A stretch of DNA of 64,000 nt. Source: Mesorhizobium ciceri WSM4083. GTDB taxonomy: Bacteria; Pseudomonadota; Alphaproteobacteria; Rhizobiales; Rhizobiaceae. Under the pieces are notes generated by a model. The model was not told where the DNA came from. It was given only the letters and a program-made list of their open reading frames with translations, and made no database searches. The translations under genes were made by a program, and so were the position numbers. The stretch lies in the NCBI RefSeq assembly GCF_000519305.1, contig NZ_JAFG01000004.1, positions 248,001 to 312,000 on the forward strand. Reading direction: 5' to 3'. Of the stretch, positions 1-7,851 are shown piece by piece. The first letter of the stretch is position 1. Each line of letters opens with the position of its first letter.

Positions 1-798
1 GAGGACCGGGATCAGGTGCTCCAGATTGTGGCCGTCGATCGGGCCGATGTGATAGAAACCCAGTTCCTCGAACAGCGTGCCGCCGGTGACGTAGCCGCGT
101 GCATGCTCGACCGCCCTTGTGATCGCGCGATCCGCGCGCTTGCCGAGATAGGACGTCAGTTTCTTGCCAAAATCGCGCAGGCCGACATAGGCCTTGCCCG
201 AAGCCAGACGCGCCAGATAGGCGCTCATGGCGCCGGTCGGCGGCGCGATCGACATGTCGTTGTCGTTGAGAATGACGATCAGCCGTGCATCGAGCGCGCC
301 GGCATTGTTCATCGCCTCATAGGCCATGCCGGCAGACATGGCGCCGTCGCCGATGACGGCAATGACATTGTTGCGGCCGCCGGAGAGATCGCGGGCGGCG
401 GCCATGCCGAGGCCGGCCGATATCGATGTCGAGGAGTGGGCGGCGCCGAAGGGATCGTACTCGCTCTCGGCGCGGCGGGTGAAGCCGGACAGGCCACCTT
501 CCTGGCGCAGCGTGCGGATACGGTCGCGGCGGCCGGTCAGGATCTTGTGCGGATAGGCCTGGTGGCCGACATCCCAGATCAGCCTGTCATCGGGGGTGTT
601 GAAGACATAGTGCAGCGCCACTGTCAGCTCGACCACGCCAAGCCCGGCGCCCAGATGACCACCCGTGCGGGACACGGCGTCGACCAGTTCGGCGCGAAGC
701 TCGGACGCCAATTGCGGCAGTTCGCTTTCGGAAAGCGTGCGCAGGTCGGCCGGGATGCGGACCTTGTCGAGAAGCGGCGTATGCGGCGTTGCGTTCAC
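1..798 (-). CDS. dxs: 1-deoxy-D-xylulose-5-phosphate synthase, N-terminal part
   Basis: This is the first 266 codons of DXS, which condenses pyruvate and glyceraldehyde 3-phosphate with thiamine diphosphate as the first step of the MEP isoprenoid pathway in the cytoplasm. The frame stays open to the window edge, so the C-terminal half lies outside. Visible motifs are [11 protein letters not shown] with H48, [15 protein letters not shown] near 119-133, and the ThDP motif GDG (150-152) with NDND at 178-181. The start chosen is a GTG at 796-798, giving [13 protein letters not shown], which is the usual family N-terminus; the ribosome site in front is weak. It is the last gene seen of a minus-strand run that also holds pirin, DUF2277 and xseB; in other rhizobia dxs often follows xseB directly. 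Identity is certain, the exact start less so. Confidence 0.95.
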   Translation of the reverse strand, partial: MNATPHTPLLDKVRIPADLRTLSESELPQLASELRAELVDAVSRTGGHLGAGLGVVELTVALHYVFNTPDDRLIWDVGHQAYPHKILTGRRDRIRTLRQEGGLSGFTRRAESEYDPFGAAHSSTSISAGLGMAAARDLSGGRNNVIAVIGDGAMSAGMAYEAMNNAGALDARLIVILNDNDMSIAPPTGAMSAYLARLASGKAYVGLRDFGKKLTSYLGKRADRAITRAVEHARGYVTGGTLFEELGFYHIGPIDGHNLEHLIPVL

Positions 799-888
799 GG
801 TGCTCGGGCTTTCGGTTGATGGGCGAATAGGCCGCCGGCCGGCGAAAGTAAATGTGTGTCAGTGACGCGGATCAGGCCCTAGTCTTTT

Positions 889-928
889 GTCTATGCATTT
901 CGTTCTGCCACTTTTGGGCGACAGGCAT
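889..928. repeat. Short rhizobial intergenic palindromic repeat, copy 1
   Basis: The segment reads TATGCATTTCGTTCTG followed by CCACTTTTGGGCGACAGGCAT. It matches the core of the element at 11312-11360 but lacks about 15 bases from the middle. Its ATGCAT-like ends are inverted (TATGCAT and AGGCATCA). It lies between pirin and dxs and its last base is the first base of the pirin stop codon. Sequences of this type are common between genes in Mesorhizobium; the function is unknown. Confidence 0.7.
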
Positions 929-1848
929 CAGCTTTCAGGCAGTGGAATAAACTCTTCCTCGTCTCCGGGAACGATGTCGAAGCGGCCCGTCTTCCATTCC
1001 TCTTTCGCCTGTTCGATGCGCTCCTTGGATGAGGAGACGAAATTCCACCAGATGTAACGCTTCGAACCAAGAGAGGCGCCGCCGAACAGCATGAAATGCG
1101 CCCCGGTCTGCGACGACACGACGATCTCGTCACCGGGACGGAACACCAGCAGCCGTTCGGCTGGGAACACATCACCCGAAATCGACACCTCGCCCTCCAG
1201 CGTGTAAATGGCGCGCTCTTCCGCATCGGCAGGGATTTTCACGCTGGCGCCGGGCGCCAGGCGCAGGTCGGCGTAGAGCGTCTCCGAGTCGGCTCTGACC
1301 GGAGACCGCAACCCCTGGAAATCGCCGATGATGAGGCGCCCGTAGACGCCTTCGGCATCGATCTCGGGAAGCCTGAGCGCTCCTGTGTTCTCGAAAACCG
1401 GTGCCACCTCTTCCTTGTCGTCCGGCAGCGCCAGCCATGTCTGCAGGCCGGATACCGACATCGGCGCGCCACGCAGTTCCTCCGGCGTACGCTCCGAATG
1501 GACGATGCCGCGGCCGGCGGTCATCAAATTCACGTCGCCGGGCTGGATGACCATTTCGGTGCCGAGTGAATCGCGATGCCGGATCTTGCCGTCGAACAAA
1601 TAGGTGACCGTCGACAGTCCGATATGCGGATGGGGACGGACATCCAGTGCCTGACCGGCGCGCAGGATCGCCGGACCCATGCGGTCGAAGAAGATGAAAG
1701 GCCCGACCAGCCGCCTTTTTGCCGTCGGCAGGGCGCGGCGCACCTGAAAACCACCGATGTCCTTGGCGTTCGGAATGACCATCAGCTCGATCTGGTCGCT
1801 GGCAAAGGCGTCGCCTGCCTCAGGGTCTTTCCCGGGGAAGAAGCTCAT
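928..1848 (-). CDS. Pirin family protein
   Basis: A 306-residue two-cupin protein of the pirin family (Fe-binding; some bacterial members have quercetinase activity, others bind partner proteins). The N-terminal cupin carries the metal site H73, H75, H117 and E119 (RPHPHIGLSTVTY and GRGIVHSE), spaced as in characterised pirins; the C-terminal cupin follows from about residue 190. No signal peptide is present, so it is cytoplasmic. The ATG is preceded by CAAGGAGAGTCC, a good ribosome site. It sits between DUF2277 and dxs on the same strand. Its stop codon touches the short palindromic repeat at 889-928. The substrate cannot be told from sequence. Confidence 0.92.
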   Translation of the reverse strand: MSFFPGKDPEAGDAFASDQIELMVIPNAKDIGGFQVRRALPTAKRRLVGPFIFFDRMGPAILRAGQALDVRPHPHIGLSTVTYLFDGKIRHRDSLGTEMVIQPGDVNLMTAGRGIVHSERTPEELRGAPMSVSGLQTWLALPDDKEEVAPVFENTGALRLPEIDAEGVYGRLIIGDFQGLRSPVRADSETLYADLRLAPGASVKIPADAEERAIYTLEGEVSISGDVFPAERLLVFRPGDEIVVSSQTGAHFMLFGGASLGSKRYIWWNFVSSSKERIEQAKEEWKTGRFDIVPGDEEEFIPLPES

Positions 1849-1887
1849 GGACTCTCCTTGTCGGCCGTCGAAGGCCGCCTGACCGCG

Positions 1888-2154
1888 TCAGGCAAAGCGA
1901 ATGGCTGCCTTTGCCCGCAGCTTGGCCGCCACCTCTTCGCGATTACGCGGATGCTGGTGGGTTTCCAGGGAATCGAGCAGTTCGCGCGCCGACGCCGCGA
2001 TGGCTTCGACGGCATGGTCGAAGGCGTGCTGGTTCTGCTTCGAGGGCCGCGTCGTTCCGCTCAGCTTGCGGACGAACTGAAGGGCCGCGTCGCGAACCTC
2101 GTCATTGGTTGCCGGCGGATCAAAATTGAACAGGGTCTTGATGTTTCTGCACAT
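1888..2154 (-). CDS. DUF2277 family protein
   Basis: An 88-residue cytoplasmic protein that begins MCRNIKTLFNFDPPAT, the hallmark start of the DUF2277 family, followed by AALQFVRKLSG and a helical tail. No catalytic motif is evident and the function is unknown. Length is typical for the family. It lies 39 bases upstream of pirin and about 110 bases downstream of xseB on the same strand, so co-transcription with pirin is likely. An AGGAG lies about 12 bases before the ATG, with a closer GGAAG. Confidence 0.88.
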   Translation of the reverse strand: MCRNIKTLFNFDPPATNDEVRDAALQFVRKLSGTTRPSKQNQHAFDHAVEAIAASARELLDSLETHQHPRNREEVAAKLRAKAAIRFA

Positions 2155-2210
2155 CGCTTCCGTATCTCCTCTTGTCCTTGAGCTGTTTCAATCGGGACGA
2201 GTTATATCCT

Positions 2211-2240
2211 CGATCATGATCATGTCCAAAAACCGGTGAG
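2211..2240. repeat. Fragment of rhizobial intergenic repeat
   Basis: The run CGATCATGATCATGTCCAAAAACCGGTGAG resembles one half of a repeat common in rhizobial intergenic DNA (GATCATGTCC followed by AAAACCGG and normally a mirror half). Only this arm is recognisable here, between xseB and DUF2277, so it looks like a decayed copy. Confidence 0.45.
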
Positions 2241-2264
2241 GCGAGCCTATGTTCGGACCGGGCC

Positions 2265-2519
2265 TCAATCCGCGTCGAGCGGCTCCGTTCCAACCGGCTT
2301 GCCGTCGCGCGACAGCCTGATCTTCTCGACCTTGTCCTCGGCGGCCTTCAGCAGCCGGTCGCAATGGGCCTTCAGCGCCTCGCCACGTTCATAGATCCTG
2401 ATCGACTGGTCGAGCGGCACGTCGCCACGCTCCAGATCATCGACGATCTTCTCCAGCGCATCGAGTGCCTGCTCAAAGCTCATCGCCTTGATGTCTTCGT
2501 TGGTCTCACCAGCCATCAT
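2265..2519 (-). CDS. xseB: Exodeoxyribonuclease VII small subunit
   Basis: An 84-residue helical protein with the XseB signature [20 protein letters not shown] followed by [22 protein letters not shown]. Several copies join one XseA to form exonuclease VII, which degrades single-stranded DNA to oligonucleotides; xseA is not in this window. The ATG follows the stop codon of the upstream deacetylase gene with no gap (TGA ATG ATG), so the two are likely translationally coupled. The pairing of an HDAC-like gene with xseB next to dxs is a familiar rhizobial order. Confidence 0.95.
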   Translation of the reverse strand: MMAGETNEDIKAMSFEQALDALEKIVDDLERGDVPLDQSIRIYERGEALKAHCDRLLKAAEDKVEKIRLSRDGKPVGTEPLDAD

Positions 2520-3446
2520 TCATCCTTTCATCAGTCGCCCGACATGGGCGGCGACCGAAAATGCCAATCCCTGCAGATCGTAGCCGCCCTCGAGCAGGCT
2601 GACGAGCCGGTTGCCGCTGTGGCGTGCCGCGCGCTGCATCAACTGGCCGGTCGCCCAATCGAAATCATCCTCGGTCAGATTGATCTCGGCCAGCGGATCG
2701 CGGTGGTGCGCGTCGAACCCCGCCGAAATGATGATCAGGTCGGGCGCGAAATTGTCGAGCGCGGGCAGGACGCGCGACAGGAAGGCATCGCGAAACACCT
2801 CGCTGCCGGTCTGCGGCGCCAGCGGTGCGTTGACGATGTTGCCGGCGCCCGTTTCGGTCTTCGCTCCGGTGCCGGGATAAAGCGGCATCTGGTGTGTCGA
2901 GCAGTAGAGCACCGACGGATCGTCCCAGAAAATATCCTGCGTACCATTACCGTGATGCACGTCCCAGTCGACGATGGCGACGCGCTCGACACCGTGTTTC
3001 TTCTGCGCATAACGCGCCGCGATCGCCGCCGTGTTGAACAGGCAGAAGCCCATGGCCGTGGTCTTTTCGGCATGATGGCCGGGTGGCCGGGCGGCGACGA
3101 AGACGTTGTCGGCGCGGCCCGAAAAGACGTCGTCGACGGCGGCGTTGGCGGCGCCGATCGCGGTGACCGCCGCTTGCCAGCTCTTCGGACTGGCAGTCGT
3201 GTCGGCATCGATGCGGGCAATTCCCTCGTCGGGGATGGCGGCGCGCACGCGGGCGACGAAATCGGCGGGATGCGCGTAGAGGATGGTGGCCTCGTCGCCT
3301 TCCGGCGCCTGGATACGATCGAGCCCGGCAAAGGCTTCCTCATCGAGCACGCGCTCGATGGCACGCAAGCGGTCGGGCCGCTCCGGGTGGCCGGGCGGTG
3401 TGAGGTGTTCGAGAAAGATCGGATGCGTGTAGAGACGGGTGGTCAT
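2520..3446 (-). CDS. Histone deacetylase family protein (acetoin utilisation/APAH-like)
   Basis: A 308-residue single-domain member of the arginase/deacetylase superfamily. The zinc and catalytic residues are all visible: tandem histidines H124-H125 in RPPGHHAE, D162 and H164 in DWDVHHGNGTQ, D245 in SAGFDAHHRDP, and the substrate tyrosine Y289 in LEGGYD. It should be an active Zn-dependent amide hydrolase acting on acetylated lysine, polyamine or a related acyl-amide. It is cytoplasmic. The stop abuts the xseB start, so both share a transcript. Bacterial members of this class are often of unknown substrate, and sequence alone does not decide between AcuC-like and polyamine deacetylase roles. 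Confidence 0.92.
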   Translation of the reverse strand: MTTRLYTHPIFLEHLTPPGHPERPDRLRAIERVLDEEAFAGLDRIQAPEGDEATILYAHPADFVARVRAAIPDEGIARIDADTTASPKSWQAAVTAIGAANAAVDDVFSGRADNVFVAARPPGHHAEKTTAMGFCLFNTAAIAARYAQKKHGVERVAIVDWDVHHGNGTQDIFWDDPSVLYCSTHQMPLYPGTGAKTETGAGNIVNAPLAPQTGSEVFRDAFLSRVLPALDNFAPDLIIISAGFDAHHRDPLAEINLTEDDFDWATGQLMQRAARHSGNRLVSLLEGGYDLQGLAFSVAAHVGRLMKG

Positions 3447-3567
3447 CGTCCTAATCTAGTGACCCGGATCGACAAAGGCCATGCACGGGCGGCCGATGAC
3501 TGGGGAAAATCGCGACTGCGTCCATTCGCGTCGCCGCAGGCATTGGCCTCGCCAGCGCTTCGGCGTA

Positions 3568-3742
3568 AGGTCCCTGGGTACTGCCTGGTGCCCGCCGCAA
3601 GCGGGAGAATCGGGAACACGGTTGAATTCCGTGGCGTGCCCAACGCTGTGAGGGGGACCGCGCCGGTAAATGCCACTGTCGATGACGGGAAGGCACCGGA
3701 CGCGGGTTGATCCCAAGCCAGAAGACCGGCCTGGCAGGCATC
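3568..3742 (+). promoter_or_regulatory. Cobalamin (adenosylcobalamin-type) riboswitch
   Basis: In the 401-base gap ahead of bluB the conserved cobalamin-riboswitch blocks occur in order: GGTGCCCGCC (about 3588), AGAATCGGGAA (3606-3616), GCTGTGAGGGGGACC (3645-3659), the B12-box stretch ATGCCACTG then GATGACGGGAAGGC (3670-3694), and the distal strand CCAAGCCAGAAGACCGGCC (3713-3731). Family knowledge says cobalamin binding lowers expression of the downstream gene, here a cobalamin lower-ligand biosynthesis gene, which fits. Boundaries are approximate. The long forward reading frame running through this region is not coding. Confidence 0.9.
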
Positions 3743-3847
3743 GTCATCCGCATGGTCAAGCGGGTGGCATCAGAGCGACGTGCGTCCATTTGGACGCACA
3801 AAGTACGCCCTGACAGTTTTGAATCTGCAATCGCAAGGGGACAAGCG

Positions 3848-4747
3848 ATGCCGGAACACATGACCGCCGCCATTGACGGTGGATTTGACCAGAATGCGCG
3901 CGATGCGGTCTATCGCGCCATGTTCACGCGGCGCGACGTGCGCGGCCATTTCCTGCCCACCGCGATCGATGACGACGTGCTGGCACGGCTGCTGCTTGCC
4001 GCCCATCACGCGCCATCGGTCGGCTTCATGCAGCCATGGAATTTCATTGTCATTCGTGACATCGAGCGACGCGAAAGGGTGCGCGACCTGTTCCTGGCCG
4101 CGCGCGAACAGGAACTGCCGGCGATCGAGGCGGAAAAACAGGCGCTCTACCGCAAGCTCAAGCTGGAAGGCATCTGCGAAAGCGCGCTCAACATCTGCAT
4201 CACCTGCGACCGGCAGCGCTCGAAGGGTTCGCCGCTGGGACGCTGGCACAATCCGGAGATGGATCTCTACAGCACCGTCTGCGCGGTGCAGAATTTCTGG
4301 CTGGCCGCGCGTGCCGAGGGCGTCGGTGTAGGCTGGGTCAGCATCATCGAAGCGCAGGCGCTAAGGCGGCTGTTGGCCATTCCGGATCACGTAACGCCGA
4401 TCGCCTATCTCTGCGTCGGCCGTGTTTCCGAGTTCGCTCCCAAACCGGACCTTGAAACGCATGGCTGGGGACGGCGGCTGCCGCTGCCGGAGCTGATCAT
4501 GAGCGAGACTTTTTCCGGGCAAGGCGAGACACAGCTCAAATCCGCCGTGGCGCGCCTCAACACCGTTTCAGCTGCGCCGGAGACTACCCGCCCAGCCGAT
4601 CAGGGTGTGGCGCCGGCCGTATCCCAACGCGAACCGCCGAAGGAGGCGAGCGCCTTGTCCTTGAGCTCCCTGAACTTCGACGACGCCTCGGCCAGCCGGG
4701 CGTCCCAGGCCGGATCCGGCACCTGGCCCGCGATGGTCTTGAAATAG
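3848..4747 (+). CDS. bluB: 5,6-dimethylbenzimidazole synthase, with unusual C-terminal extension
   Basis: BluB is a flavin-destroying nitroreductase-fold enzyme that converts reduced FMN to 5,6-dimethylbenzimidazole, the lower ligand of vitamin B12. The core is clear: FTRRDVRGHFLP, HHAPSVGFMQPWNFIVI, the SALNICITCDRQR region and NPEMDLYSTVCAVQNFWLAAR. The ATG at 3848 is chosen because AAGGGGA lies just ahead and the family starts near there. The recognisable enzyme ends near THGWGRRLPLPEL, about residue 215. The frame then continues roughly 80 residues of low-complexity Ser/Ala/Pro-rich sequence to 4747, the last 148 bases running antisense through the 3' end of the convergent membrane-protein gene. 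That tail is probably a lost stop codon. The gene is downstream of a cobalamin riboswitch. Confidence 0.93.
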   Translation: MPEHMTAAIDGGFDQNARDAVYRAMFTRRDVRGHFLPTAIDDDVLARLLLAAHHAPSVGFMQPWNFIVIRDIERRERVRDLFLAAREQELPAIEAEKQALYRKLKLEGICESALNICITCDRQRSKGSPLGRWHNPEMDLYSTVCAVQNFWLAARAEGVGVGWVSIIEAQALRRLLAIPDHVTPIAYLCVGRVSEFAPKPDLETHGWGRRLPLPELIMSETFSGQGETQLKSAVARLNTVSAAPETTRPADQGVAPAVSQREPPKEASALSLSSLNFDDASASRASQAGSGTWPAMVLK

Positions 4748-5583
4748 ACCTGCATCAGGCAGGCGATGGCGAAGGGTTCGATGAACGCCGCCTTGAATGC
4801 CCAGGCGAAGACGATGGCGAGCACAAAAGCCCAGCCGGCGAGCTGGCCAGGCATCAGGAACAGAATCGCGCCGGCAGGCGCCAGCATCATCAGAAAGATG
4901 ATGAACGACACGCCCCACATGATGACCGCCAGCCAGACGGCGTTCTTGACCATGACCTTGCCGTTCTGGGCATAGAGCACGACGCCTTGGCGCGCCGTCT
5001 CGAAGGGCGAGGCTGAATTGATGCGGATGTTGTAGCCGAGGATGATCTCGTCGACATAGGTCAGCGACAGGCGGATCACCGTGTTGATGAAGGAGACCAG
5101 GCCGCTCAGGCCCGGTATCGGCAGGAAGGCGGCGATGCCGCCGAGCAGGCCGGTGATGGCGCGGATGGCACCCTTGACGAGTTGGTCGACGACGAAAAGG
5201 ATGTTGGCCTCGGCAAAACGCTGGGTGACGACTTCCCTGGCGTAGGCGATCTGGTCCTGGCCGCCGGGAATGTCGCGGCCGTCGATCAGATGAACCATGA
5301 CGGCGATGTGGCCGGCCTTGACGACATAAAGGATGTATTCGCGGATCCAGTAGACCGCGATCGAGACGATGCCAAACCCGACCACGCCGCCCCACAGGGC
5401 AAAGGACATGGGCCCGTCGGGATCGGTGGAGATATGGCCGACGCCATAGCCGACCGAGGCTCCGGTGCCGGTCGCCATGATGTAGGCCAGCGTGATGCCG
5501 AAATAGACGATCATGCGAAAGACGATGAACGGCCAGGTCCGTAGCATGATGGACACCGACCGGCCGATCTCGAAATCCCACAT
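4600..5583 (-). CDS. Polytopic membrane protein of unknown function
   Basis: A 327-residue inner-membrane protein with about six or seven hydrophobic spans, including FRMIVYFGITLAYIMATG near 22-39, WGGVVGFGIVSIAVYW, two spans near residues 140-170 and a glycine/alanine-rich pair near 215-270. A charged C-terminal tail (about 290-327) is cytoplasmic or periplasmic. No enzymatic motif was recognised; I think orthologues are annotated only as hypothetical membrane proteins. The start ATG is followed by WDFEIGRSVSIMLRTWPF. Its 3' end overlaps the extended bluB frame by 148 bases, tail to tail. A promoter and an intrinsic terminator lie 150-240 bases upstream and may control it. Confidence 0.75.
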   Translation of the reverse strand: MWDFEIGRSVSIMLRTWPFIVFRMIVYFGITLAYIMATGTGASVGYGVGHISTDPDGPMSFALWGGVVGFGIVSIAVYWIREYILYVVKAGHIAVMVHLIDGRDIPGGQDQIAYAREVVTQRFAEANILFVVDQLVKGAIRAITGLLGGIAAFLPIPGLSGLVSFINTVIRLSLTYVDEIILGYNIRINSASPFETARQGVVLYAQNGKVMVKNAVWLAVIMWGVSFIIFLMMLAPAGAILFLMPGQLAGWAFVLAIVFAWAFKAAFIEPFAIACLMQVYFKTIAGQVPDPAWDARLAEASSKFRELKDKALASFGGSRWDTAGATP

Positions 5584-5740
5584 ATGCCCCGAATCTCCGC
5601 CTCAGAGATGGTAGAAGAGGATGGACTCAACCCGGCGATTGTCAATTGCCGGCCCCTGGCGCCGAAGGGCGACGAATTCGGGCTGACGGTTTTCTTTCGT
5701 AGCCTTTCGCCGGCGCGTTGGCTGACGGAGCATCAAACGA

Positions 5741-5764
5741 AAAACCCGCCTGTGCGGCGGGTCA
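5741..5764 (-). terminator. Intrinsic terminator on the minus strand
   Basis: Read on the minus strand the DNA is ACCCGCC GCACA GGCGGGT followed by TTTTCG: a 7-bp GC-rich stem, a 5-base loop and a U-run. It is about 120 bases past the tetR stop and 160 bases before the membrane-protein start. It also lies only about 20-40 bases after a strong promoter-like sequence, so it could act as an attenuator rather than only ending tetR. Confidence 0.75.
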
Positions 5765-5791
5765 CTGGCGCAAATCAGCACCATAGGCAAA

Positions 5792-5821
5792 AATGTACCA
5801 TAGCTGAGGCCACCGAGTCAA
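5792..5821 (-). promoter_or_regulatory. Sigma70-type promoter directed at the terminator
   Basis: On the minus strand TTGACT (5816-5821) is separated by 18 bases from TACATT (5792-5797). Transcription would begin near 5784 and meet the terminator hairpin within about 20-45 bases. The intended product could be a short RNA or an attenuated leader of the membrane-protein gene at 4600-5583. Confidence 0.55.
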
Positions 5822-5876
5822 GAAAAAAAAATTCCTATCGGGAACAGTTGCCGGCACGAAAGCTCCGGTGGGAACT

Positions 5877-6485
5877 TCAATTCGACTGCGGATCCGGCTT
5901 CTTGAGCAGGCCTTCGAGCAGTTGCTTGAACGCCGTCACCACCTTCTTCGACGTCGCTTCGGGGTCGCTCGAATTGGCGATCCGTTGCGCTGCCTGGCTG
6001 CTCGCTCCGTTGATCAGTCGCGAGGCCGTCTCGGGGTCGAGGCTGGAGACAACGACCCCCTCCTCCTGCAGCGCGGTCAGATGGTCGGTCATTGAAGCGA
6101 TGCACGCACTGCAATTCGGCCATTGCGCCGGATCGCCCAGCACGGCCGGGCCATCCCGGAACATGATGCGCTGGATTTCCGGCTCCAGCGCCATCTCGAT
6201 ATAGGTCGAGCACTCGTCGACGAAATGTTGCCAGCGGGTCGGCGCTCTCGACGCGACCTCATTGATGCGCGCCGCCATCTCGCCGTCGATCTGGGCTATG
6301 ACCGCCTGCAACAGCCCCTTCTTGTCGCCGAAATGATGATAGAGCGCGCCGCGCGTCAGCCCGGCCGAAGCGGTGAAATCATCCATCGAGGCTTCCGCAT
6401 AGCCTGTTGTGCCAAAGGCGTGGCGGGCCGCCGCGATCAGCTTGGCGCGCGTCTCGGCGATCATCTCCTTGCGGGGTTTGTGCAT
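5877..6485 (-). CDS. TetR family transcriptional repressor
   Basis: A 202-residue TetR regulator. The N-terminal helix-turn-helix is evident at about residues 10-60 (AETRAKLIAAARHAFGTTGY, MDDFTASAGLTRGALYHHFGDKKGLL). The ligand domain fills the remainder and includes the conserved IQRIMFRDGPAVLG block typical of the AcrR/multidrug-type subgroup. It is divergent from the MFS gene at 6607; three CATACG-N3-CGTATG palindromes lie between the starts, so it most likely represses both itself and the transporter, with the exported compound as inducer. A terminator lies beyond its stop. Confidence 0.92.
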   Translation of the reverse strand: MHKPRKEMIAETRAKLIAAARHAFGTTGYAEASMDDFTASAGLTRGALYHHFGDKKGLLQAVIAQIDGEMAARINEVASRAPTRWQHFVDECSTYIEMALEPEIQRIMFRDGPAVLGDPAQWPNCSACIASMTDHLTALQEEGVVVSSLDPETASRLINGASSQAAQRIANSSDPEATSKKVVTAFKQLLEGLLKKPDPQSN

Positions 6486-6503
6486 GTGTCCTGGACCTAT
6501 TCA

Positions 6504-6570
6504 CATACGCTTCGTATGCCAATTGACATACGCGGCGTATGCTCTATCTAATAATCATACGCTCCGTATG
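6504..6570. promoter_or_regulatory. Three TetR operators overlapping the MFS promoter
   Basis: Three perfect 15-bp palindromes of form CATACG-N3-CGTATG sit at 6504-6518, 6527-6541 and 6556-6570, differing only in the central three bases. The plus-strand -35 TTGACA (6523-6528) and a candidate -10 TATCTA (6545-6550) overlap the second copy, so bound repressor would block RNA polymerase. Centre-to-centre distances are 23 and 29 bp. The intervening position between divergent tetR and MFS genes makes TetR the obvious ligand. Confidence 0.88.
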
Positions 6571-6606
6571 TAATTGTCCAATCGTCCTTTGTCGAGGAAC
6601 CAACCG

Positions 6607-7830
6607 ATGCAAAATCCCTATGCGGAAATCTTTCGTGCCCCCGGCGCCAAGGGCTTTGCGACCGCCGGCTTCCTAGCGCGCCTGCCGATCGCCATGGCGC
6701 CCATCGGCATCGTGGCGATGCTGTCGCAGGCGCGTGGCGAATACTGGCTGGCCGGAGCCGTCTCGGCGACATACGCGCTGGCCAACGCCTTTGTCGCGCC
6801 GCAAATATCGAGACTGGTGGACCGCCTGGGCCAGACACGAATCGTCGTGCCCACCACCATCATCGCGGTGCTGGCTTTCGCCGTCCTCATAGCGGCGGCT
6901 AACCAGGACTGGCCGGTGTGGACGCTGTTCGTGTCGGCACTGCTGGCCGCCGCCATGCCAAGCATACCGGCGATGGTGCGGGCGCGCTGGACGGAGATTT
7001 TCCGGGGGCGGCCGCAGATGAACACCGCATTCGCCTTCGAGTCCGTGGCCGATGAACTGGTCTATATCGCCGGGGCATCGCTATCGGTCGGCCTGAGTGC
7101 CGCCTTATTCCCGGAAGCTGGCGTTCTGGTGAGCACATTATTTCTCGCATTCGGATCAGCGGCCTTCATCCTGCAACGCTCGACGGAGCCGCAAGTGCGG
7201 CCGGTGGACCATGGCTCAAGCGGCTCGGCGATCCGCCTGCGGCCGGTTCAGATCATCACGCTTGCCCTGATCTTCGTCGGCGCAACCTTCGCGACGACGG
7301 AAGTGACCACCGTGGCGATCACCAAGGAGCTTGGCCAGCCGGGCGCCGCCAGCCTTGTCATCGGCGTTTATGCTCTGGGATCGTTCGTGCTCGGCATCAT
7401 CGTCGGCGCGCTCAGCCTGAAGGCGCCGCTGCAACGCCAGCTGGCCATCGCAGTCGCCCTCGTAGCGCTCGGCACGCTGTTGCCGCTCACCGCCGACACC
7501 GTGCCACTGCTGGCGCTGACCGTGTTCATCAGCGGTGTGGCGATCTCGCCGACCTTCATCACCGCCTTCGGCCTGATCGAGCGGCACGTGCCGGAAGCGA
7601 TGCTGACCGAAGGCATCACCTGGGTCATGACCGGCATCGGCATCGGCATGGCGCTGGGCTCGTTCGCGGCCGGCGCGATGGTCGATGCGTTCGGCGCCCA
7701 GAGCGGGTTCTGGGTCTCGGTGGCTTCAGGCACGATCGCGCTGGCCACGGTGCTGCTTGGCCAACGCACCCTTGCCACGACTGAGTGCGAGATGGACGGA
7801 TGCGAAGCAGCCGCGATTGCCGCGGAATAG
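6607..7830 (+). CDS. MFS transporter, probable drug/small-molecule exporter
   Basis: A 407-residue major facilitator with about twelve hydrophobic spans, starting FATAGFLARLPIAMAPIGIV and containing the loop 2-3 motif SRLVDRLGQTRIVV. It belongs to the inner membrane and likely exports or imports a small molecule sensed by the divergent TetR. The ATG at 6607 is preferred because GAGG lies 9 bases ahead; an upstream in-frame TTG at 6574 lies only 4 bases past operator 3 and is unlikely. The gene ends 21 bases from the convergent GNAT gene. Its promoter carries three palindromic operators. Substrate unknown. Confidence 0.88.
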   Translation: MQNPYAEIFRAPGAKGFATAGFLARLPIAMAPIGIVAMLSQARGEYWLAGAVSATYALANAFVAPQISRLVDRLGQTRIVVPTTIIAVLAFAVLIAAANQDWPVWTLFVSALLAAAMPSIPAMVRARWTEIFRGRPQMNTAFAFESVADELVYIAGASLSVGLSAALFPEAGVLVSTLFLAFGSAAFILQRSTEPQVRPVDHGSSGSAIRLRPVQIITLALIFVGATFATTEVTTVAITKELGQPGAASLVIGVYALGSFVLGIIVGALSLKAPLQRQLAIAVALVALGTLLPLTADTVPLLALTVFISGVAISPTFITAFGLIERHVPEAMLTEGITWVMTGIGIGMALGSFAAGAMVDAFGAQSGFWVSVASGTIALATVLLGQRTLATTECEMDGCEAAAIAAE

Positions 7831-7851
7831 TTCCGGCGGGGTCGCGCCGCT

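Noticed and set aside
3707..3847. N-terminal extension of bluB through the riboswitch tail
   Set aside because: The strong SD and family alignment favour the start at 3848, and the extension overlaps conserved riboswitch RNA.
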